Shown here piece after piece: positions 31,601 through 32,390 of a stretch of DNA of 32,390 nucleotides. Below the pieces are notes generated by a model. The model worked only from the letters and a program-made list of their open reading frames with translations. It had not been told where the DNA came from and ran no database searches. Numbering within the stretch: position 1 is the first letter of the stretch; each line of letters begins with the position of its first letter. Source of the DNA: Pseudomonadota bacterium (GTDB lineage Bacteria; Pseudomonadota; Gammaproteobacteria; Steroidobacterales; Steroidobacteraceae); the NCBI GenBank assembly GCA_963205255.1, contig CAUJIK010000036.1:1-32390 (forward strand), given 5' to 3'. The translations under genes were made by a program, and so were the position numbers.

Positions 31601-31792
31601 CAGGTGAAGGCGCGGCGCACGCAGGGCGAGGTGCGCGCACCCGAGACCGAACCGGGCCAGGGAGCACTGCGCTTCGAGAGCAAGCCGCTGCGCGCGCCGC
31701 AGCAGGCCACCGACAGCGCCAACCAGCGGCCCATCGTCGAGCCGAGGGCCACTGCCAATGATGCCGCCGCTTCACGGGAGGTGCAGCCATGA
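22682..31792 (+). CDS. Giant exported DUF11 / SdrD B-like repeat protein
   Basis: 3036-residue protein with a long Sec-type signal (LLSLFVFGFTAPFAWS, mature from about Val38). Approximate architecture: DUF11-like beta-sandwich repeats at about 39-185, 186-310, 311-448, 449-604, 605-759, 760-942, 943-1112 and 1113-1280; eight SdrD B-like/Cna B-type repeats at about 1281-2272 with Ca2+-loop-like segments such as DRNGNGDFDAGD and DADNDGVRDAGE; DUF11 at 2273-2429; a divergent B-like region at 2430-2716; DUF11 at 2717-2860; and a Cys-containing final B-like module from 2868 (GKIFVDCNGNHVQDEEELG, YSYCGL). No sortase LPXTG motif and no C-terminal membrane segment are seen. GTG 22682 has AGGGAG 7 nt upstream. 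It is probably a surface or secreted filamentous protein; function unknown. Confidence 0.85.
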   Translation: MLKGTLWSAAVRGFRHSWRKTLLSLFVFGFTAPFAWSVDLVLVDVSDTGYDPVPAGAPVVYSITLENGAPDTSSPATSIFDLPAGSSAASLPAFCAADGGVPTRVVCNHGPLTGGAPPISFQIGIDTSGMPPGTIAVRGALGFQAATPSAATPVSGLTLGDDFFATDSNAVNNLRNQQTTLQNAGDLRVVKAASPDPVTGGGEVTYTLTVTNDGPSISTNFRVVDSLPAAASYVSGSFSGAGWTFNSGTTTATHAGSLNVGASTSFSFRARVNAGTGTIINAAIVEAIGTPDPNTGNNQAQIETPVTPGADLTVAKAVSPSPAIAGGSVTFTLTARNLGPSLAQGVTLVDALPAGFVITGGDVPAGWSCSNAAADTVRNCSRSGGDMQPGAVEVITIEATVPATGANSSGDVTNTATIASATADPNGPLQGTNNNNGSAVFTVLADGSDLTLSKTKQPALVAVWDAVGPDTDSRMTSTIGVRNLGPRVATGQVQVVDELAPGEEFVSASGSSWSCSVDVPYAVPPARQRVTCDLQAGALPLAVDANAPALQLITRARAAGTLTNTACTGGSGGSLEPTTGGGINVDPETGNDCSGAGIRTTDERADLGITKRTNGVGNADNVLTISDTAVEYTLEVTNSGDATTGVVVNDTVPGYVPGRTIVTTPTVPAGWNCSVSGASVVCRSGATPLVNGATATIVVRAQRPLFDSTGLGPGTCGGLATDNAFCNTAGVGVDAAVPGSVGEINTANNSASDWMQVERVANMRTTGKVITSSATGQAGVNTSYRMDYQNEGPSTVPGVVFRDVFTLPANDAGFVLLSAVRSGGGTTACTATAGAGVASTPAPGGMSYSNPTDGSATVTIQCAPLSLVNQQTEALTVVIRPNVNAINSGRTFDNIADFFFDRNGDGVADPAIGSDANGNFNFNIDTSAADDTRSASLPFVSGVVDLLTNKEDVGFPGGVDPLGFDAIDLSQNLITYRVSVHNSGPSLATNVRIADVITPQAGRTVRFMGSSTTPGGTYAMDDCTITAGSNPTVGAALTLDCVMPGAGFSGSNLPGVIAPNQSSTLYLRYRYETPPGASGDTLANSATASANETDSNPDNDTADQETTIRARADLAVSKTMVTQAPGSDPAAALPPSVASVTLRQPFYYVIEVVNNGPGASLSRDRGGSGPLNGAGTVVTDTLPAGVVVTGTVTWQKIGPDPGGDEQPAGTGSCVLAGVVLTCNLGDVTVTGQVRILVPARWDSYPTGGTSNNTAAVTTEQFDPIPGNNSTTVPLAVTRSSLVGVVFEDRNRAGADGGTRQTPAEPGIGGVTLTLTGTDAYGNPVNRTATTGANGSYSFDNLAPSDATGYTLTQTQPVGYVNSPAAPPAAGPDAPTLGGIYAAGAPDSSYAGIVVGGADSGTAYNFPEVRRPSLSGFVYVDGNFNNVRNAGDAAIAGAVIELLDAADGSVLTTATTDAAGAYTFSDLDPLRTYTLREALPAGTYQNRPTAVNPGLIGGAACASGCTAGTGVSADAATTDRISNIDLSAGTDGTAFNFGEDAITGIAGSVYVDRNGNGDFDAGDAGNAHSAANGGLTNITVTLTGAGSDGIFGNGDDPAPIVVQSDANGAYAFTDIVAGQNYRVTMTPPDGYGAGAENPGSVITITGLPPSGSSGNDFGRTLASIAGQVFEDFSATTANNNNGSFDAGENAIADVTLTLTGTDLAGNAVNLSVQTNASGNYIFRDLLPPQAGTTYTLTETQPAGYIDGRHTAGNAATPGSAATSNVIDGIAPSAGQAATGYLFGELANVLISGVVYLDRGDDGDRDVGDTGVPGVTVTIEGAGPDGVFGTGDDPAPVTLTTNASGGYSYGGGVTGQNYRIVTTLPTGLARAQENNSGTYALTNLPAAGAEVDFGLLAGSVSGHVWLDADNDGVRDAGENGIAGVTVSLPAGTLDVFGNVVPSAVTDANGLYRFDNLPAGNYTVTQQAEQPLVSGQPTLNGITVAGTVGGVSIGVATPVTTVPSVISDIVLPAGGASVDNNFGEVFGVALSGRVFYDTNDDGTPGGAEPGIEVVTITLTGTDDSGAAVSLTTTTDAGGNFSFAGLRPGIYDLTQPDQPAGTNNGQTTAGTVGAVTSGTATPVATTPSAITAINLLTPGSTSVNNLFGEIPAGAISGRVYNDGNNNGLIDNAETGIAGVQLVLTGTNELGQVVNLTTITDADGNYRFEDLRPGTYKVTQPDQPPATLNGITTAGTIGGATVGTATPVTEATSAISGIVLSHGSQSVDNNFGEIGDSPDMVVGKTATPAAFTANNIGSYLIRVRNAGQQPSNAPYTVEDRLPAGLTLVETPSGNGWICEGTIGDSQFRCTSSTVVAPGAASDDGIVARVRVAASAAAASPVDNAVLVSGGGENSFREPSAAERAAFEGNTADLPVCAPAITHNACRLPTPVQLSASVSGTVWMDQGSDFGLLDGGDRRLSGWVVEAVDAAGQVVGTAITGTDGRYSIADQIPSVPLRIRFRDPSSGVIMGSPVSGETGAPPVACDEVTAIANGTASSCRSTDGGITHLAVVLAAGENLAEQSLPLNPGGVVYDSVTRGPLPGSRVTLTPVGSCAGYLPDQHLLNVAGGGYTVQGMSVSMTVGAEGVYQFLMGPDAPPSCRFEISVTPPAGYTFQSTMIPAQDGGFASPSTPGVGYPVLPGAVAPTAPAGSGTTYYLELDMGSAVAVPVHNHIPLDPQVAPGLAITKTGDRRTVEVGDTLLYTIVLRQIAGGALPAVNVIDRLPHGFTYINGSARVDGAAIAAPLGSPGPTLVFDVGTLAANTQKTLTYRVRVGVGSQQGDGINRARAHGCAMASGCVDPATLAPLPSGVVASNLAEYRVIVSGGVFAVEACVLGKIFVDCNGNHVQDEEELGIPGVRMYIEDGTWMISDSEGKYSYCGLSPQSHTMKVDPSTLPRGARLTTSSNRNLGDADSLLLDLKNGELHRADFIVGSCSNPVLEQVKARRTQGEVRAPETEPGQGALRFESKPLRAPQQATDSANQRPIVEPRATANDAAASREVQP
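28369..29492 (+). repeat. Three near-identical tandem B-type repeats in the giant gene
   Basis: Repeats 6, 7 and 8 of the SdrD B-like array (starting near 28369, 28757 and 29127, about 370-390 bp each) share a common tail: a segment like LNGITTAGTIGGATVGTATP, then SVISDI/SAITAI/SAISGI, then SVDNNFGE or SVNNLFGE. The other five repeats lack this tail, so these three look like recent duplications. Confidence 0.75.
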
Positions 31793-32390
31793 GCCGCACG
31801 ACCCTGCGTACCGCGGTGGCGGTGTCCCTGGCCGTAGCCAGCGCGCTCGCCTCGGCACAGAACGTTTCCTATGAGCGGCGTTTTACGCCGGTGCTGGGTG
31901 CGGGCGATCCCCTGTATCCGCAGACACCGCAATCGCCCACGCGCGCGCCGCAGGTGCTCGAAGCCGAGTCCGGCGGCGTGGACTATCGCGCCAACCGCGC
32001 GGTGGACCGTGTGGTGGTGGAAGTGGACCGTGACGGCGTTGCCGCCGACGGCCAGTCACCAGTGCGGGTGGTGGTGCAATTGTTCGACGAGCAAGGCAAG
32101 GCGCTTGCCGGTGAAGCCTTCGTCACGGTGGAGCATAGCGGTGGGCGTCTGCGCCTGCCGGGCGCGGCCACCGACGAGATGGGCCCGGGCCGGTTCGATG
32201 CCGACCGTGCCACCAGCGGCGTGCAGCTGCCGGCGCGCAATGGGCGCGCCGAGTTCGAGCTGCTGGCGCCGCATGAGCCGCAGGATGTGCTGCTGCGCGT
32301 GACCTCGGGAGCGCATGCCGCGCAGGGCGTGATCAGTTTCGTGCCGGAGATGCGCGAGCTGCTGGCCACGGGCCTCATCGAGGGCGTGAT
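31789..32390 (+). CDS. Exported protein partnered with the DUF11 giant (partial, 5' end)
   Basis: The ATG at 31789 overlaps the stop of the giant gene (ATGA) and follows GGGAGG by 7 nt; the frame is open to the window edge (about 200 residues). A signal peptide is clear (AVAVSLAVASALASA, then QNVSYERRF). The mature part includes DRVVVEVDRDGVAADGQSPV and RVVVQLFDEQGKALAGEAFV, typical of Ig-like/invasin-type folds, and ends near EMRELLATGLIEGV. I recall similar proteins encoded after DUF11 giants in gammaproteobacteria, sometimes with outer-membrane barrel C-termini, but the C-terminus here is not visible. Translational coupling suggests a joint role, perhaps export or anchoring of the giant protein. 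Confidence 0.7.
   Translation, partial: MSRTTLRTAVAVSLAVASALASAQNVSYERRFTPVLGAGDPLYPQTPQSPTRAPQVLEAESGGVDYRANRAVDRVVVEVDRDGVAADGQSPVRVVVQLFDEQGKALAGEAFVTVEHSGGRLRLPGAATDEMGPGRFDADRATSGVQLPARNGRAEFELLAPHEPQDVLLRVTSGAHAAQGVISFVPEMRELLATGLIEGV

Noticed and set aside
22682-31792. Sortase-anchored (LPXTG) Gram-positive type adhesin
   Set aside because: The C-terminus is hydrophilic, with no LPXTG, hydrophobic segment or basic tail; the neighbouring genes are gammaproteobacterial.

Overview
The window is high-GC DNA with tightly packed operons and gammaproteobacterial synteny. kdsA-eno-ftsB-ispD-ispF followed by surE-pcm, and an rpfE-like gene followed by recJ-prfB-lysS (the order known from the Xanthomonas rpf region), point to a gammaproteobacterium related to the Xanthomonadales/Nevskiales/Steroidobacter group. 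The lineage is inferred from gene order and protein style, not from a marker-gene comparison.

Layout: (1) 1-5074 is a housekeeping block: the 3' end of kdsA, then eno, ftsB, ispD and ispF on +, an Smr-domain gene on - that is broken by a frameshift, then surE and pcm on +. truD, often found between ispF and surE, is absent here. (2) 5075-5428 has no credible protein gene. It does hold a near-perfect sigma-54 promoter followed about 12 nt later by a ~95-nt structured segment ending in a textbook intrinsic terminator, which makes a candidate RpoN-dependent small RNA at the place where nlpD/rpoS often follow pcm. (3) 5429-13569 is an accessory locus of six exported proteins: a three-gene - strand operon (DUF1080/FG-GAP protein, Tat-exported TIM-barrel sugar isomerase/epimerase-like protein, aldose-epimerase-like protein) diverging from a + strand pair of DUF1080/FG-GAP paralogs. 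It looks like an extracytoplasmic carbohydrate-processing module related to 3-keto-glycoside metabolism. (4) 13570-13933 is non-coding and contains a MITE-like element with 31-bp terminal inverted repeats. (5) 13934-15117 (-) carries an FKBP-type lipoprotein and an Mth938-like protein. (6) 15137-21432 (+) carries rpfE-like, recJ, prfB (with its programmed +1 frameshift), lysS and murI, mostly overlapping or separated by a few bases. (7) 21422-22509 (-) carries ygfZ followed, in the same frame directly after its stop, by a decayed C-terminal remnant of an Acg-type nitroreductase. (8) 22682 to the end (+) is a 3036-residue exported protein built of DUF11 and SdrD B-like repeats, translationally coupled to the start of a second exported protein that runs off the window.

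The housekeeping genes serve LPS (kdsA), glycolysis (eno), division (ftsB), isoprenoids (ispD/F), stationary-phase repair (surE/pcm), DNA repair (recJ), translation (prfB/lysS), the cell wall (murI) and Fe-S maintenance (ygfZ). The most notable non-standard items are the sigma-54 small-RNA candidate, the exported DUF1080/FG-GAP locus, the MITE-like element, and two broken genes.
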